From Phalacrocorax aristotelis (Eukaryota; Chordata; Aves; Suliformes; Phalacrocoracidae), in contig NW_027441206.1 in the NCBI RefSeq assembly GCF_949628215.1, forward strand, positions 1 through 64,000: a stretch of DNA of 64,000 nt. Reading direction: 5' to 3'. Position 1 is the stretch's first letter; the number at the start of each line of letters is the position of its first letter. Positions 42,780-54,574 of this stretch are shown here, piece by piece. Position numbers and translations under genes: made by a program. Below the pieces are notes generated by a model. It saw only the letters and a list, made by a program, of their open reading frames with translations, was not told the DNA's origin and made no database searches.

Positions 42780-45670
42780 TCTTGCCCCAGAGAAGAGTCA
42801 CGGACGTCGTGCCGCTGCCGCCGTGCTGTGCTACGGCAGCCGGGAATCGCGCATGCGGAGTGGCGATGGTGGACCCTGCTGACACCGTGCGGCCAAAGTG
42901 CGGTACCGCACCCGGAACAGACGCATGCGCAGTGGCGACGATGTGTCACTGCTCGCTGCTGCCACCGAGCGACCGAACCGCGGAACAGCGGGGGCCAGCT
43001 GCGCTACCCTGCTCGCGGCAGTCACCGAGCGCTCAAAACCGGGTACTGCAGACGGGCAGCCGCCCGTTCCCGAGGGTGAAGTTTTTTCGCTGGTCGCTGC
43101 TGCCACCGTGCAAGCAGATTCCGGTACTGCAGCCAGGCAGTTCCGTATGCACAGTGGCGCTTTACTTTCTGCCCCTGCTTCCACCGACCGCCCAAACGCT
43201 CGCAGTGCAGGTGGGCAGCCGCGCATGCGCAGTGGCGCCTTTTTGTGCTCGCTGCTGCCACCGAGCGATCAAACCGCGGTACTGCAGGTGGGCGGCCGCG
43301 CATGCGCAGTGGCGCCTTTTGTGCTCTGCTGCCACCGTGCGACCAAACAGCGGTACTGCAGGTGGGCGGCCGCGCATGCGCACTGGCGCCTTTTTGTGCT
43401 CGCTGCTGCCACCGAGCGACCGAACCGCGGAACAGCACGGGGGGAGCTGCGCTACCCTGCTCGCGGCAGTCACCGAGCGATCAAAACCGGGCACTGCAGA
43501 CGGGCAGCCGCCCGTTCCCGAGGGTGAAGTTTTTCCGCTGGTCGCTGCTGCCACCGTGCAAGCAGATTCCGGTACTGCAGCCAGGCAGTTCCGTATGCAC
43601 AGTGGCGCTTTACTTTCTGCCCCTGCTTCCACCGACCGCCCAAACGCTCGCAGTGCAGGTGGGCAGCCACGCATGCGCAGTGGCGTCTTTTCTGCTCTCT
43701 GCTGCCACCGTGCGACCAAAGAGCGGTACTGCAGGTGGGCGGCCGCGCATGCGCAGTGGGCCTTTTTGCTCTCTGCTGCCACCGTGCGACCAAACCGCGG
43801 TACTGCGGGTGGGCAGCCGCGCATGCGCAGTGGCGCCTCTTTCTGCTCTCTGCTGCCACCGTGCGATCAGACCGCGGTACTGCAGGTGAGCAGCCGCGCA
43901 TGCGCAGTGGCGCCTTTTTGCTCTCTGCTGCCACCGTGCGATCAAACCGCGGTACTGCAGGTGGGCAGCCGCGCATGCGCAGTGGCGCTTTTTGGTCTCT
44001 GCTGCCACCGTGCGATCAGACCGCGGTACTGCAGGTGGGCAGGCGCGCATGCGCAGTAGCGCCTTTTTGTGCTCGCTGCTGCCACCTTGCGATCAAACCG
44101 CGGTACTGCAGGTGGGCGGCCGCGCATGCGCAGTGGCGCCTTTGTGCTCTCTGCTACCACCGTGCGACCAGACCGGGGTACTGCACGTGGGCAGCCGCGC
44201 ATGCGCAGTGGCGCATTTTCTGCTCTCTGCTGCCACCGAGCGACCAGACCGCGGTACTGCAGGTGGGCAGCCGCGCATGCGCACTGGCGCCTTTTGGTGC
44301 TCGCTGCTGCCACCGAGCGACCGAACCGCGGAACAGCACGGGGGGGAGCTGCGCTACCCTGCTCGCGGCAGTCACCGAGCGCTCAAAACCGGGTACTGCA
44401 GACGGGCAGCCGCCCGTTCCCGACGGTGACGGTTTTCCGCTGGTCGCTGCTGCCACCGTGCAAGCAGATGCCGGTACTGCAGCCAGGCAGTTCTGTATGC
44501 ACTGTGGCGCTTTACTTTCTGCCCCTGCTTCCACCGACCGCCCAAGCCCTCGTAGTGCAGGTGGGCAGCCGCGCATGCGCAATGGCGTCTCTTCCTGCTC
44601 GCTGCTGCCACCGAGCGATCAGACCGCGGTACTGCAGCTGGGCAGCCGCGCATGCGCAGTGGCGCCTTTTCGGCTCTCTGCTGCCACCGTGCGATCAAAC
44701 CCGGGTACTGCAGGTGGGCAGCCGCGCATGCGCTGTGGCGCCTTTTCTGCTGGTCGCTGCTGCCACCGTGCGATCAAGCCCGGGTACTGCAGGTGGGCAG
44801 CCGCGCATGCGCAGTGGCGCCTCTTTCTGCTCTCTGCTGCCACCGTGCGATCAGACCGCGGTACTGCAGGTGAGCAGCCGCGCATGCGCAGTGGCGCCTT
44901 TTTGCTCTCTGCTGCCACCGTGCGACCAAGCCGCGGTACTGCAGGTGGGCAGTCGCGCATGCGCAGTGGCGCCTTTTTGCTCTCTGCTGCCACCGTGCGA
45001 CCAAACCGCGGTACTGCAGGTGGGCGGCTGCGCATGCGCAGTGGCGCCCTTTTGCTCTCTGCTGCCACCGTGCGACCAGACCGCGGTACTGCAGGTGGGT
45101 AGCCGCGCATGCGCAGTGGCGTCTCTTCATGCTCTCTGCTGCCACCGTGCGATCAAACAGCAGTACTGCAGGTGGACAGGCGCGCATGCGCAGTGGCGTC
45201 TCTTTCTGCTCTCTGCTGCCACCGTGCGATCAGACCGCGGTACTGCAGGTGGGCAGCCGCGCATGCGCAGTGGCCACCCTTTGTATTCTGCTCGCTGCTT
45301 CCACCAAGCGACCGAACCCCGGGACTGCAGGCGGGAGCTGCGCTACCCTGGTAGAGATTTCCACCCGCCCCTTACCCGATCGCGGCAGTCACCGGTCGAT
45401 CAAAACCGGGTACTGCAGACGGGAAGCTGCCCGTTCCCCAGGCTGAAGTTTTCCTCTGGTCGCTGCTCCCACCGTGCAAGCAGATGCCGGTACTGCAGCC
45501 AGGCAGTTCCGTATGCGCGGTGGCGCTTTATTTTCTGCCCCCTACTTCCACCGAGCGCCCAAACCCTCGTACCGCAGGTGGGCAGCCGCGCATGCGCAGT
45601 GGCGACCTTTTAGCTCTCTGCTGCCACCGTGCGACCAAACTGCGGTACTGCAGCCAGCAGCCGTGCACGG
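42780..45670. repeat. 75-bp minisatellite with about two dozen NRF1 motifs
   Basis: The monomer is 75 bp (for example, motif starts at 43896, 43971, 44045, 44122, 44198). Nearly every monomer contains GCGCATGCGC, the palindromic NRF1 core: I count 22 exact and 3 near matches between 42849 and 45596. Variant monomers with a GCTGCGCTACCCT block recur at 43001, 43449, 44351 and 45340, about 6, 12 and 13 monomers apart, so there is a loose higher order. Because 75 is a multiple of three, frames of 425-514 codons stay open in all three plus-strand phases. This is an artefact of periodicity. Confidence 0.9.
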
Positions 45671-46200
45671 GCTGTAGCGACATTTTGCCGCGCTCACTTC
45701 TCCACGCCACTTAGTGACCCCCCGCACGCTACGTGGTGACGTCACCGTGGGGGCCGGAACCGTGTAGGCACAGCCCCTAGCGACAGGTGTTGACCCCTTG
45801 CGATAGCCCGTTGAGGGCGGTCCTGATACCCCTCGCCACGCTCTTAGCAACGGGCCCTGCCCCCGGCGATGGGCAGGCGGGCCGTCTGATGTCCGACCCA
45901 CCTGGCCCCACCCACCCACTTTGGTGCTGTGCGGTGCACTTTGCTCTCTGCTGCCACCCTGCGAGCCTTCATCCCTCGGGGGGGGGCTCGGCCCGCCCCT
46001 TTTGCGGGGCGCTGTGGGAAGGGCGGGGGCGGGGCCCGTGGTCGAAGAGCCCCAGCCGGGGCTCGGGCAGCTCTTGCTGCCCCTGGGCTTCTCTGCCGTC
46101 GGTGCTCCCGTGTTCCCTCGGGCGGTCGCAGCTTTGGGGCTGTCTCAGCCCCCCGGGCAGGCGTGCTCTGGCGTTTAGAGAAGCGGAGGCGTTGCCTGAG
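45671..46200 (+). promoter_or_regulatory. CRE/GC-box promoter-like block after the NRF1 array
   Basis: It contains a perfect palindromic CRE, GTGACGTCAC, at 45736-45745 and a GGGCGGGGGCGGGG GC-box cluster near 46022. A possible first-exon donor (CTGAG then GTAAGG) lies at 46201. A partial 75-bp monomer recurs near 45940-45970. With the upstream NRF1 sites this looks like a housekeeping-type CpG promoter reading to the right. The product is unknown. Confidence 0.45.
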
Positions 46201-49200
46201 GTAAGGATTCCAGAGCTTGGCACTCTTTGGCAGCATCTGTACTAGAAAGGTCCCTTGTGGCCTGCTTTGCTTTTTTTCTCCCGGGATGTTGTTTCGGGCG
46301 CTGAGGGGGCGGTGAGACGGTTTAGTGGTATGGTGTTCTGTTTGGGGTTTGTTTTTTGCTTTGCTGGTTTTCTTCCCCCTTGTGAGATCATTTCATTCAT
46401 TTATCATTTCATATTATCATTTACCCCGCGCCATTTCCGTCCCCTTTGGGCAGCAGCGGATCTGCTGCCGCTTCAGGCGGCCGCTTTCTCGAGGGCAAGG
46501 AGCTGGGACGACAACGGGCCGCTGCAGGCTCTGGTCAGGGTAAGAGGCTGTTCCCTGGGGAGCCGGCGCAGGGGGAGCGGAGGTACGCACGGGCACTTGT
46601 CGGTGCCCCTGGCCGGTAAAGGGAAGGTTAAATTGTTAGAGTGCAAATAAATACATTTTATTTAGGGAGGAGTCGTGACTAAATTTAATCGCACCTATTA
46701 CTGAGCAAACCAGGCAGTCATTATTCCTAATCTGTAATTAAAAAAAAAATAAAGGCAGTCCTTTTTTATGCCATAAATAGAGTTGCGAGTCATTAATAGC
46801 TCAATCTAAATACAGCCGTTATTACATCAACTGCAGGCATTAATGACTCCTGATCAGAAACAAAATAAGGACAGTTTTAGAATCTACAATGAAAATTGAA
46901 CTGGAAAGCTAAATTGGGAGTGGGTAATACTGAAATTGTAACAGGGCTGTTAGAAAGTTCAGAGGCAGCGACAGCTCCTGCTTCCAACCCAAGCAGTAAA
47001 CGAAGCTTTAGATTCTTAAATGAACAGAAATAAAGGTGAGCTGTTAAACAGTGGCTGGGTTCAAGCGTAGGCATTAAGAAAATTTGCAGGTGCGGGTGAT
47101 TCCTGACGAGAACTAACAATTCCAGAAGATTTAGATTTAAAATGACAAAGCTAATGGAGTGCCACAACCGCCCGGATGTAACTGCAGCCGCTTTGGGGGA
47201 ATGCCCCAGCCCTCCCCAACCACCGCTATTAATTACTGCCAAGGAGAGCGAAAGTGAAAGTAGAAGCAGTGCAGGTGAAATGCGAGCAGTACGCTTTTCC
47301 TAAGTCATCTCTTCGTGTCAGGAGAGGAAAGAAAATGGAAAGAAGATGTTTGCAGGGGGTCTGTGCTGGGTTGCCTGCGCGTCTCTTCCGTGCGTCCTTG
47401 AGGAGACATTTAGCTCCTGTTGGGCGCTCGCAGGTGGAGACAGGGCGAGCTGGAGGCGGGATCGGTGCCGGCCCTGAAAAAGGGATGGGCAACGAGCTGA
47501 GAGAAGAGGGGGCAAGGGCTGAAAAAGGGTCTCCAGTTCTGCAGGGAAGGCAGCGGGATGTGACTCGGCAACCGCTCTGAGGAGTGCAGGGTCATTCGCT
47601 GCGATGAAGTCAGGGTCTGCGGCTGGCCCGGAGAGGCAGCAGAAATCCCAAACTCTTTGCAGGGGTACCGGCCAGATTAGGGCAACACCTGAACAGTAAA
47701 ACCATTTAGGGGAAGCAGAGCTGGGCTGCACCGCGTGGCCAGCCTCCCTCTTCTCCGTGAGTCCCAAAGGGGCAGCTCCAAGAATGTGCTGAGAATTCAT
47801 CCCTTGCGCTAAAAATGAGACGTAAGTAGCACCCACCCGTGAATTTTATTTTCTCTCTCGCTCTGCGGCTCCTGCCTGCTTGTCTCTCCTCAGTGTTCAC
47901 CTGCACCCGTGCTCGGATGGGGCAGCTGAGGGAAGGTGCTGCCATCTCCCCAGCCCCGGCGGACCGCCCCTCAGCTGTGTCCTCTGTCAGGGAGCGTCGT
48001 CATCTCTCCTGCCTCCCAGAGCGTGTCCTGTAGTGGCAGACGCGCGGGCTTTTCCCTGCACGCGCATACGGGAAGGGAAGCACAGTGAGAGCTGGGCTTG
48101 TCAAAGAGTAACGGGGGTGGTGGGAAGCGTAGCTAGAACCGGAGAGCTACAGCGCAAAAGCAAAGCAGACGGGACACAAAAGTAAAATGGTGCACAGGAA
48201 TGCTGAGGCGAGAACTCCCGCAGCACACAGGAAATCAGTGTCGGAATCTATTTTCTTCTGACTGCCAAATTAAAAATAATGGCACGCTTTGCAACGCTAA
48301 GCTCGCTCTGATCGTCTGAACTGTTTCTTTCCAACTCCCCACCGCCCCCAGCACACCGTTCAGCCTCCTCAGCCTGAAATGCCTTGTTTTCCTTCTTTTT
48401 TTTTTTTTTTTTTTTATGACAGGGCAACTTCTGTTCCCGAGGTGGTGCCCACAGTACAGCTATCTCTTCGAAGGCAGTTTGGTTTAGGTCAGAGAATGTT
48501 TAGCCTGGACTGAATCAGCCTCTGTTTCTATTTCTGGAAATCATCGGTCCTGTGCATAAAGCCCGGAAAAAAGGAAATATGAACCAAAGGACGTGGGGCC
48601 TGCAGGGGTAGGAAAATATTTGAGAAGAGGTTCAGTGGGGAAATGACTGTTTGTCTGTGGGGCGTCCAGGCAAGCAACCCAGCTGCTAGAAAGCGGCGCT
48701 GTCCCCAGGATGGCCTCGGCGGTCCCGTCGGAGTCGGGGGAACAAGGACAAGGCAGGGTGAAGCATCTGACCTGCCGTGTGGAACGTGACTGTACAAAGC
48801 ACGTGTGATGCACTGCAAGTTCATTTGTTTAAACTGTGAGTTAAAGAAGGTGTGCAGTTGCTTTGTAAACAGCCGACGCTCTAAAGCTACACCCGTCTAA
48901 CTGCTAGCTGTATTAAATCTATCGTATTGCTGTTTCTGCATTAAAAAAAGTAACAAACCAACACACCTATGTAAGCACGTCTAAGTACAATGGAAAACCA
49001 CTGTTTAACGCGTGGCATGTGTGGGTTGTTTTTTTGGGGTGGGAGGGTGGGGTGTATGACAAAAACCTGCGAGAGACACACGCACACACGCACGTGTAAT
49101 GTTTAGCGCTCACCTAAACCCAAAAAAGAAAATCCACTCTTTATTTTGCAGCATTAGCATTAGCTTCCAGCGCACAGCCTGAGCGCGTACCTCTGCTCTC

Positions 49201-51420
49201 ACCATCTGCTCCCTCTTCAACCGTGTGTGGCTGTCATCATCAGCTTGCACAGGCTTTCCTCGTGCAAGTTTCCGCGACAGCTTACGAGAAGGCAGGGAAA
49301 CAAACCCAGCAAGACGCGTAGTGCCTTCCTCTATGGGCTCCGTCCAGCCTTTGTTAAAATGAGCAGAAAAGAAATCTGCTGCTGCCTTTACCCTGACTCG
49401 CTCTTACAGAGAGCATCTGACTTGACCCGCAGCAAAGCGATGCCCCAGGCAGCAGCACGTATTGGCGCGCGCCGCGGTTTCACCCACCTGTTTTACTGCG
49501 CCGGTCCTTTCCCACGGCCGATGCCGCAGATGTGGCGCGCCCCACCCCCAAACCTCTTTACGAGGGTTCCCTGGGCTCTGCAAGTCGCCTGCTGGACGTG
49601 TTGCTGATTCAGGCACGGGCAAAGTCAGCTTCTTCGCTGGCCTCGGGCCAGGGCAGCCACGTACTCGAGGGAAACTGAGAATATCTCCAGCGAGATCTCA
49701 CCGGGCGGCTGGGACCTCGTCAGTAGGGGAGAAAGCCAAGCGACTGACACTGAAAGGGAGCTCTTTGCTAGGCTGTAGATCGTAAAGTTAAAAAAGAAAA
49801 CAAACCTGCCTTTTTAAAAATGCCCTCTTTTGAGTCTGCCACGTTTGATACAGATTTTTAAAATTGCAGGGTATATCTCCTACAGGCCTCATGCAAAGGG
49901 AAGTGAGTACTTCTGGCTCTCAGGACAAGGGGGTCCCTCAGGAGCCCAGGTGCTCACGCCAGCCGGCATCTGGCACAGCACAGGGCAGGAGCTTTGGCAG
50001 TAGTACGTGAGCTGAGAATGAGAGTCAGGCAGCACTGCACGCTTCTCCTGTGAGCCGCCGAGGCTCGCGCGCTGTACCTTCCACGAATAAAAGGCCAGAA
50101 GAGTCAGCATTTCTGCTAGTTCCAGCCTCATCCGTACCCTCGTTAGTGTAACTGTAAGCGAGCGTCCCGTAGCGACTGGGAGCGTGGCAGCTGGGCTTCC
50201 TGCGCTGCCTTAGGTTGTGCCCTTGGAGAGACCCTTCTCCGAGCCCCGGGCTGGGTGGGCTGCGGTGCCGTTCAACGCTGAATAGGCACGAAGGCCTATA
50301 AACAAAATGTATTTATATTGCACCCATACCCGGCAGCCAACCGCCGCTTTATTTACGTATTCTGCACCTCCTGCCGACGCTTTTAAACTTAGCCGATATT
50401 GCCGCAGTTTTCTCTGACGGGGCAGGGGACTGCCACGCAGCAGGGGGAGTTTCTGGGTGCCTCCCACGGACACAGACGTCCTCAGCTGGGTAGGGACAGG
50501 GTGAGAGCTGGAACAACTCTGCTGACATGTAAGGGCCGTCCCAGGGCAAGGCTCCTCGGTCTGGGGGCTGAAAGGCGAGCCGCGCTGGGTGGTTGGTGTG
50601 GGAGTTGTGGAGCAAGTAGGGGAAAAAAAAACCAAAAAGAAAAAACCATCCAAATGTTTCACAGCAGGTAGAAAGCTTGGCAGAAAGCAAACTGAATGCT
50701 GTAAAGACAAAAGCCGAAAGCCGGCTATGGACTGTACGAAAAGAGTCAGTGCCACGGAAAGAGGTTATTTCTTCAACTGACCATAGGAGGCTTTTTGTGA
50801 GATAACACAACACCTCTTCTTTCTGCTACAGCGCGGCACCGCAGCAGTAATGGGCCAGAGCGTGCGAGCGCCTTTGGCAGGATCGGTAACGGCCGGGGCA
50901 CGGCCGACCGGCCAGCCCACCTTCCGCACAAGGAAAACACCATTCCCCTGGAACGCCACGCAGACCCAGGACGGGTAAGGCGGAGGCCGAGCCCAGGCGC
51001 CCCCATTGCCAAGGACCACCTTGGCCTTGCAGCGTCTCACGCTTCGGGGTGTTCTGCTGGCCGTGGCTAAGCTCAGGCCCTCTGCTCGTGGCTGCCCCCG
51101 GTCCCCCGGCGCCGGTCGGGCCCCAGCCCCCAGCGCGGTGCGGCGCAGGGCAGTGACCCAGCAGGGCGGCCCCACGGGCCCCAGCCCCCCACCCCTCGCC
51201 GTGCCTGCGGCCAGGGCCCCGCGGCCGCCGGCCCCTTCCTCCTCTGCCCGCTCCCGTCGCGGACGGCTCGGTATGTGTCACGAGGGGCAGCCCCGTTGAG
51301 CAGCTCTGGGAGGGCGCGCGGCTCTGCCCGGCCGTGACCGGGGCCCGCAGGGGTTTCCCGCTCGCTCGCTCGCCCCGAAAGGAGCTGGCCCCGAGCCGGC
51401 GCGTCCCCCCCGCCCGGCCC
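46201..51420. other. No gene recognised
   Basis: AT-richer sequence to ~47.2 kb has AATAAA signals near 46647, then mixed sequence follows. Simple runs occur at 46739-46750 (A), 48398-48417 (T) and 49075-49098 (CA/CG). Short frames on both strands show no known motif. CpG density rises from about 51.0 kb toward the promoter at 51.5 kb. Confidence 0.5.
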
Positions 51421-51451
51421 ACGGCGCCCTCGCGAGCTGAGCGCGGCCCGG

Positions 51452-51466
51452 CCAGCAGGGGGCGCT
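51452..51466 (+). promoter_or_regulatory. CTCF-type motif
   Basis: CCAGCAGGGGGCGCT fits the core CTCF consensus at every constrained position. It lies ~100 bp upstream of the CpG-island promoter and, if the macro-unit is repeated, would recur every 56.1 kb in one orientation. Confidence 0.6.
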
Positions 51467-51469
51467 GGC

Positions 51470-51865
51470 GCTCAACGGCTGGGCGCGGGGGCGGTCCGGC
51501 GCGGGGGAGGGGCCGGTGGGGGCCGGTCCTTCCGGCCGCCCTCTAAGGGCCGCCCCGCGGGGCTCCGGCTTCCGGTGGCGCAGCGCGGCGGAGCGGAGGT
51601 GGGAGCGGTGCGTGGGGCGGCTGCGCCGCGAGGTGTCTCTTTGCGGTGCCGGGGCCCCTCTGCGGCCCGGCGTGGGAAGCCCGTGGCCGGCGGAGACTGC
51701 TCGGAGCTGGGCGGGGAGCGCCGCGGCAGTCCGACCGCAGGCAGCCATCCCCTGCGGTGGCCGCCAGCTCCTCAGGACTCCTGGAGGCCTGGCAGCGCCC
51801 GACCCTCGCCTGCGGCAGCCGCCTGGGAGAGCAGCGCGGCCGTGGCCAGGGGCCGGAGAGCGCTG
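51470..51865 (+). promoter_or_regulatory. CpG-island promoter and candidate first exon
   Basis: A very GC-rich stretch holds two CTTCCGG ETS-type sites (near 51530 and 51569), GC boxes and a strong first-exon donor, CTG then GTGAGT, at 51866. The exon would start near 51.57 kb. I do not recognise a coding sequence in it. The next plus-strand exon-like piece is 53132-53200. Confidence 0.55.
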
Positions 51866-51890
51866 GTGAGTGAGTTCGGGCAGCGGTGGA

Positions 51891-52620
51891 GGCTCCGTGC
51901 CGGGCCCGGGCCCGGGGCCGGGGTGGGGGGGGGCGGCTCCGTGCCGGGCCCGGGCCCGGGGCCGGGGTGGGGGGGGGCGGCTCCGTGCCGGGCCCGGGGC
52001 CGGGGCCGGGGTGGGGGGGGGGCGGCTCCGTGCCGGGCCCGACCCCGGGCCCGGGCCGGGGTGGGGGGGGGGGCGGCTCCGTGCCGGGCCCGGGCCCGGG
52101 CCGCTCCGGGCCGGGGTGGGGGGGGGGGGCGGCTCCGGGCCGGGGTGGGGGGGGGGGGGCCGCTCCGGGCCGGGCCCGGGCCCGGGCCCGGGCCGCTCCG
52201 GGCCGGGGTGGGGGGGGGGGGCGGCTCCGGGCCGGGCCCGGGCCCGGGCCGCTCCGGGCCGGGGTGGGGGGGGGGGGGCGGCTCCGGGCCGGGGTGGGGG
52301 GGTGGGGCGGCTCCGGGCCGGGGTGGGGGGTGGGGCGGCTCCGGGCCGGGGTGGGGGGGGGGGCGGCTCCGGGCCGGGCCCGGGCCGCTCCGGGCCGGGG
52401 TGGGGGGGGGGGGGCGGCTCCGGGCCGGGCCCGGGCCGGGGTGGGGGGGGGGGGCGGCTCCGGGCCGGGCCCGACCCCGCGGTGGGGGTGGGGCGGCTCC
52501 CTGCCGGGCCCGGGCCCGGGCCCGACCCCGCGGTGGGGGGGGGCGGCTCCGTGCCGGGCCCGGGCCCGGGCCCGACCCCGCGGTGGGGGGGGGCGGCTCC
52601 GTGCCGGGCCCGGGCCCCGC
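51891..52620. repeat. GC-rich ~44-bp minisatellite with long G runs
   Basis: Each unit begins GGCTCCGTGCCGGGCC or GGCTCCGGGCCGGGCC and ends in a run of 6 to 12 G; exact starts include 51891, 51935, 51979 and 52024. The G runs on the plus strand could form many G-quadruplexes just inside the presumed first intron. Long frames on both strands here (up to 371 codons) only reflect the repeat. Confidence 0.88.
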
Positions 52621-53131
52621 AGAGAAGCCCTGGTCGGGCATCGTTCGCTTTTGCACAATGTAGGGCTTTCCCCGTCTATTTTCTGTGTACTGTGTTTTGG
52701 GCCACCTGAAACCCTTTGGCCGGGTAGGTTTGGTGCGGGGAGATGGCAGGTCTGGAGCCTGAAAGATCTCGGGTGGGGGGCGGGGGAGGTATTTTTGCCT
52801 TAAAACTCTGAGCCCACCTCGTGTGTCATGTCGTGTTATCACGTCGTGAGTCTGGTGACTGTGGCAAATGGCTCAGTTGGGCGTTTTCTGATAAATAACT
52901 TCTGAACGTGTGCGTGTGTAGGCACGGGGAGATTTGTGCAGTGTGACAGAGCCCCTTGTGCTTCTGTGCTAATGTCTACCTGTTCTAGACCTCCAGTGTT
53001 GGAAAGCCTTTGTTTAGTGCCTAGTTGTGCCTGCGTAACAAATGTTTTAGCTGCTGATGTGTTATACCTCTGCTGTGAACTTTTTCCTGGGTGGCTTGAT
53101 TGTTTCTGGTTGTCCGTGTAAATCTAGGCAG

Positions 53132-53200
53132 ATATTTTCTGCCCGGTGGTGAAGCCTATCGCTTTGGATAACAAAGGGCAGGAGAGCAATAAAGAAAAAG
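53132..53200 (+). ncRNA. Exon-like segment downstream of the 51.5-kb promoter
   Basis: The acceptor is CTAGGCAG and the donor AAAAAG followed by GTGATT, a weaker donor. It is 69 bp and lies 1.27 kb from the candidate first-exon donor. Its coding status is unclear. Confidence 0.25.
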
Positions 53201-53549
53201 GTGATTCGTCTGCTGCAGCTCCTTGGAAACGATTCGTTCCTTATTTTCTGCCGTTGGGGAGGTGTTGTGCTTTCCAGATAATGCAGCCTCTCCTGTGCCT
53301 GTCCACGCCGTGCATTTTTGTCCTGCCCTTGCTTGAAAAGGCTCTCCTTGCCTTCTTCCTCTGTGCTGCAGTTGGCTTAATCTCTCGCTGCTGCTGCTGG
53401 AAGAGGGATAAAGGGAGTGTTGTTGATCGGGTTGTTAAAAGCTTTTTCGCGGGCTGTAACGCGCGGGAAGGGGTGGGCGGGGGGGGGGCGACTCAGTACG
53501 GGGGAGGGGGAGGATCAGGCTGCGGGGAAAATGGGAAACCAACATCACC

Positions 53550-54560
53550 CTTCCCTCCTACGGCGCAGCCCGGCTGCACGGCTCCCCGGGGATGCCCCTG
53601 CCCCGCGGGTGTACCGTGTGTGCGCCCCCCGCGTGGGGCGGGGGGGGACGACACCCCCCCACACAGTCGGCGGCACTGGGGCAACCCCTGCCCCAGGGCT
53701 CCGCGCTCGTACCCGGCTCTCCCCGCTCCGGCACGGCACGGGGCTGGACGCACCGAGGAGACCCCGGAGCGGCTTCTCGCGGCTGGGCGAGAACAGGGCC
53801 TGGCCCCGAGCAGCCGAGCGGGCACCGCCGGTAGCTCGGAGGAGCGGGGCCGGCTCGGCTCGAGGCGTCAGAGCGAAAAGGGACGAGAACCGTCCCGGAG
53901 CGTTGGGGGGGGCGGCGGATGGTCCGGTGGCCGGGTTCGGCTCCGTGCCGGGCCGTGGGGCAGCCGGAGCCGCGCCGGGGGGCAGGTGAGGAGCCGCGTG
54001 GCCGGGCGCGCTGTGGGTCGGCGGGTTTCGGCTGTGGGGTCTCCCGGTCCGCGGAGTCCCCGGGGGGGGGTTGCGGGCAGCAGTGGCCCCGGGCCGAGCG
54101 CTTTCGTGGGTCGGTGGTTGTGTTTTGGGGCCGAGCCCGTGCCCGGCCGTGGGGAAGTAGGGGCAGCCCCACCCGGCTCTCGGCTGCTCCTCGTCGGGGT
54201 CGGGCGGCGGCGGCGACCCCGGCGGGGGCTCCTGTGGTGCCGGGCGGGTCCCCCCTTGCCCGCGAGGCAGGCAAGGACCCTGGCTGCTGCCGCCGCGGTT
54301 TGCTGGAGGCGGGCTGGGCCCGGCCCCCTGTGGGGTTGGGGTGCGGGCCCGGCGCTGCCGGGGAAACGCGGCCTGCGAGAGCAGGAAGAAAGCGCTGCCG
54401 GGCCGGCGCTGGGCTGCCCCGCCGGGGTGCGGGGCCGGGCCCGCGCAGTTCAGTTCCCAAGGCCTCCCCGACAGTGCCCGCGTGGGCCGTGGGGGTGCAG
54501 GGCTGTGGGGTGGCTGCGCTCTCCGCGGCCCTGAGCGTTGCCCGTGGGGACTGCGGAGGG
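53550..54560 (+). promoter_or_regulatory. Second CpG island near the macro-unit end
   Basis: High G+C and CpG density across about 1 kb, with a possible donor (GGCAG then GTGAGG) at 53986. A 462-codon plus-strand frame (53146-54534) crosses it. It has the glycine/arginine/proline bias of GC-rich non-coding DNA and no known domain. Confidence 0.45.
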
Positions 54561-54574
54561 GGCCGGGACGCAGC

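Noticed and set aside
42782..45613. Overlapping plus-strand frames of 425, 455 and 514 codons
   Set aside because: The monomer is 75 bp, a multiple of three, so absence of a stop in one monomer opens the whole array in that phase. All phases and the minus strand are open in turn, and no domain is seen.
45760..45860. RFX X-box-like half sites (CTTAGCAACGG and similar)
   Set aside because: Only one good half-site, with others degenerate; too weak to list as a feature.
51543..52842. Frames of 280-370 codons on both strands in the G-run minisatellite
   Set aside because: They are produced by a GC-only repeat with no stop codons. The predicted peptides are simple glycine/proline/arginine repeats.
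53146..54534. 462-codon plus-strand frame
   Set aside because: It crosses a candidate donor and a CpG island, has no recognisable domain, and has the composition of GC-rich non-coding DNA.
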